64,000 nt of DNA from Hydractinia symbiolongicarpus (taxonomy: Eukaryota > Cnidaria > Hydrozoa > Anthoathecata > Hydractiniidae), in NCBI RefSeq assembly GCF_029227915.1, contig NC_079880.1, positions 4,590,001-4,654,000 of the forward strand, given 5' to 3'. Made by a program: the position numbers and the translations under genes. Every line of letters starts with the position of its first letter. Positions within the stretch are counted from its first letter, which is position 1. The notes beneath the pieces were generated by a model. It ran no database searches and had not been told where the DNA came from. It saw only the letters and a program-made list of their open reading frames with translations. Shown one piece after another: positions 62,211-64,000 of the stretch.

Positions 62211-64000
62211 TAGTTTTCAAAAATGTTTTCATTTTTAATGAGACGCTGAATAAAAGAAGTTTAATCGCCGGCAAACGAAAACCTGCGATTTCCCGTAAAT
62301 CCTGTACTCGGCCCGTATAGTCAAAAGTATACAAAGAAAGTACCCAGGGAGTAAACTCATTTCCCAAACGATTTTTTAAATTATTATTTCACCACTAAAG
62401 CCCATGAGACTTGTAATTTTCAAAGATGTTTTCATTTTTGATGAGACGCCTAATGAAAGAGGTTTAATCGCCGGCAAACGAAATCCCCCGTTTTCCCGTA
62501 AATCCGGGGCTTGGCCCGTATAGTCGAATGTATACAAGGAAAGTACCCAGGGAGTAAACTCATTTCCCGAACGATTTTTTAAATTTTTTTTCACCACTAA
62601 AACGCATGAGACTTGTAGTTTTCAAAAATGTTTTCATTTTTGATGAGACGCTTAATGAAAGAGGTTTAATCGCCGGAAAACAAAAACCCGCAATTTCCCG
62701 TAAATCCCGGGCTTGGCCCGTATAGTCGAATGTATACAAAGAGAGTACCCTGTGAGTAAACTCATTTCCCAAACGATTTTTTAAATTATTATTTCACCAC
62801 TAAAGCCCATGAGACTTGTAATTTTCAAAGATGTTTTCATTTTTGATGAGACGCCTAATGAAAGAGGTTTAATCGCCGGCAAACGAAATCCCCCGTTTTC
62901 CCGTAAATCCGGGGCTTGGCCCGTATAGTCGAATGTATACGAGGAAAGTACCCAGGGAGTAAACTCATTTCCCGAACGATTTTTTAAATTTTTTTTCACC
63001 ACTAAAACGCATGAGACTTGTAGTTTTCAAAAATGTTTTCATCTTTGATGAGACGCTTAATGAAAGAGGTTTAATCGCCGGAAAACAAAAACCCGCAATT
63101 TCCCGTAAATCCCGGGCTTGGCCCGTATAGTCGAATGTATACAAAGAGAGTACCCTGTGAGTAAACTCATTTCCCTAACGATTTTTTAAATTATTTTTTC
63201 ACCACTAAAACGCATGAGACTTGTAGTTTTTAAAAATGTTTTTATTTTTGATGAGACGCTGAATAAAAGAAGTTTAATCGCCGGCAAACGAAAACCCGCG
63301 ATTTCCCGTAAATCCCGGCTTGGCCCGTATAGTCAAAAGTATACAAAGAAAGTACACAGGGAGTAAACTCATTTTCCGAACGATTTTTTAAATTATTTTT
63401 TCACCACTAAAACGCACGAGACTTGTAGTTTTCAAAAATGTTTTCATTTTTGATGAGACGCTGAATAAAAGAAGTTTAATCGCCGGCAAACGAAAACCTG
63501 CGATTTCCCGTAAATCCTGTACTCGGCCCGTATAGTCAAAAGTATACAAAGAAAGTACCCAGGGAGTAAACTCATTTCCCAAACGATTTTTTAAATTATT
63601 ATTTCACCACTAAAGCCCATGAGACTTGTAATTTTCAAAGATGTTTTCATTTTTGATGAGACGCCTAATGAAAGAGGTTTAATCGCCGGCAAACGAAATC
63701 CCCCGTTTTCCCGTAAATCCGGGGCTTGGCCCGTATAGTCGAATGTATACAAGGAAAGTACCCAGGGAGTAAACTCATTTCCCGAACGATTTTTTAAATT
63801 TTTTTTCACCACTAAAACGCATGAGACTTGTAGTTTTCAAAAATGTTTTCATTTTTGATGAGACGCTTAATGAAAGAGGTTTAATCGCCGGAAAACAAAA
63901 ACCCGCAATTTCCCGTAAATCCCGGGCTTGGCCCGTATAGTCGAATGTATACAAAGAGAGTACCCTGTGAGTAAACTCATTTCCCAAACGATTTTTTAAA
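62163..64000 (+). repeat. Dimer (405 bp) and 6-monomer (1,215 bp) repeats at the window end
   Basis: A dimer carrying CTTGTAATTTTCAAAGATG, GACGCCTAATGAAAGAGG, GAAATCCCCCGTTTTCCCG and GTAAATCCGGGGCTTGG, followed by a 202-bp monomer with CGGAAAACAAAAACCCGC and AAAGAGAGTACCC, starts near 62,376, 62,781 and 63,591. The spacings are 405 and 810 bp. The monomer with AAATCCTGTACTCGG precedes the first and third copies (near 62,297 and 63,512), giving a 1,215-bp period. The last copy runs off the end of the window. Type-B features return here after being sparse for about 12 kb. Confidence 0.85.

Larger units (their letters stand above)
1..64000 (+). repeat. 203-bp satellite DNA array, head to tail, fills the window
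   Basis: The block CATGAGACTTGTAG recurs every 202-203 bases from the first monomer to the last; for example GACTTGTAG starts at 121, 324, 527, 729 and 931. All copies I read lie on the + strand as given, with no inverted segment. At about 203 bp per unit the window holds about 315 monomers. Differences between copies are mostly single-base substitutions plus one-base indels in A/T runs. The first base falls inside a monomer (ATTTCCCGTAAATCCC) and the last base falls in the ATTTTTTAAA tract of another, so the array is longer than the window. Long uniform tandem arrays of this monomer size are typical of eukaryotic centromeric, pericentromeric or subtelomeric heterochromatin. Which of these applies, and in what organism, cannot be told from the sequence. 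No stretch longer than one monomer lacks the satellite, so there is no other intergenic sequence to describe. Confidence 0.98.

Noticed and set aside
1-64000. CRISPR array
   Set aside because: There are no short repeats with unique spacers. The whole 203-bp unit is repeated, and there are no cas-like genes.
1-64000. CENP-B box
   Set aside because: I compared the consensus on both strands with the mammalian pattern NTTCGNNNNANNCGGGN. The TTTCGTTTGCCGG segment on the minus strand has the TTCG but lacks the required A and CGGG spacing.
1-64000. Transposable element, LTR or terminal inverted repeats
   Set aside because: No non-satellite insertion, target-site duplication or coding remnant was seen. 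All length changes are one-base indels or whole monomers.
1-64000. rRNA, tRNA or telomeric repeats
   Set aside because: No recognisable conserved rRNA or tRNA segments and no short telomere-like tandem motif appear. The CCCGTAAATCCC segment occurs once per monomer and is not a tandem hexamer or heptamer.
1-64000. One single higher-order period covering the window
   Set aside because: Marker spacings give 2, 3, 6, 7, 8, 10, 11, 12 and 16 monomers in different places. No one value holds for more than about 5 kb.

Overview
The whole 64 kb window is one uninterrupted array of tandem satellite DNA. A monomer of about 203 bp (some copies 202 or 204 bp) is repeated head to tail, always in the same orientation, for roughly 315 copies. 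The window opens and closes inside a monomer, so the array continues on both sides. I found no protein-coding gene, RNA gene, transposon, CRISPR array or unique-sequence island. Every open reading frame of 60-113 codons is a recurring by-product of stop-free stretches in the monomer consensus. This is eukaryotic heterochromatin of the centromeric or pericentromeric kind. The species cannot be named from the sequence. The monomer is about 37% GC and contains about 12 CpG sites in 203 bp, more than its base composition predicts.

Inside the monomer there are three short dyad symmetries: 9-bp arms around a TTTT loop, a GATTT/AAATC pair next to a CGGGC/GCCCG pair, and GTATA/TATAC arms. There is also an A/T-tract segment just before the conserved CATGAGACTTGTAG block. 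Two linked haplotype classes of monomer coexist. Type A has CTGAATAAAAGAAG, ACTCGGCCCG, GTCAAAAG and ACCCAGGG. Type B has CTTAATGAAAG, GCTTGGCCCG, GTCGAATG and ACCCTGTG. Recombinants between them are frequent.

The array is organised above the monomer level as a patchwork of local higher-order repeats (HORs), none of which covers the window. About 0.5-5.9 kb: irregular 7-monomer and 3-monomer repeats. About 5.9-18 kb: a 12-monomer unit (2,437 bp), its 10- and 6-monomer derivatives, and a segment reused 8.9 kb downstream. About 17.9-22 kb: a 10-monomer unit (2,029 bp) and a 3-monomer tandem. About 22.7-27.3 kb: a 7-monomer segment reused 3,246 bp away. About 27.6-30.2 kb: a 6/7-monomer tandem. 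About 30.2-48 kb: a different monomer repertoire marked by GTATAACC and AGTATAATAAG, with 7/10-, 8- and 11-monomer units. About 48-64 kb: 7-, 12-, 6- and 2-monomer units, including a 1,417-bp tandem pair at 57.1-59.9 kb that looks identical by eye.

No genes work together here. The biology is array evolution: unequal exchange, local amplification and homogenisation, with breakpoints, hybrid monomers and nested duplications that can be read directly. All alignments and counts were made by eye, so block edges are accurate to about one monomer unless a marker position is given.
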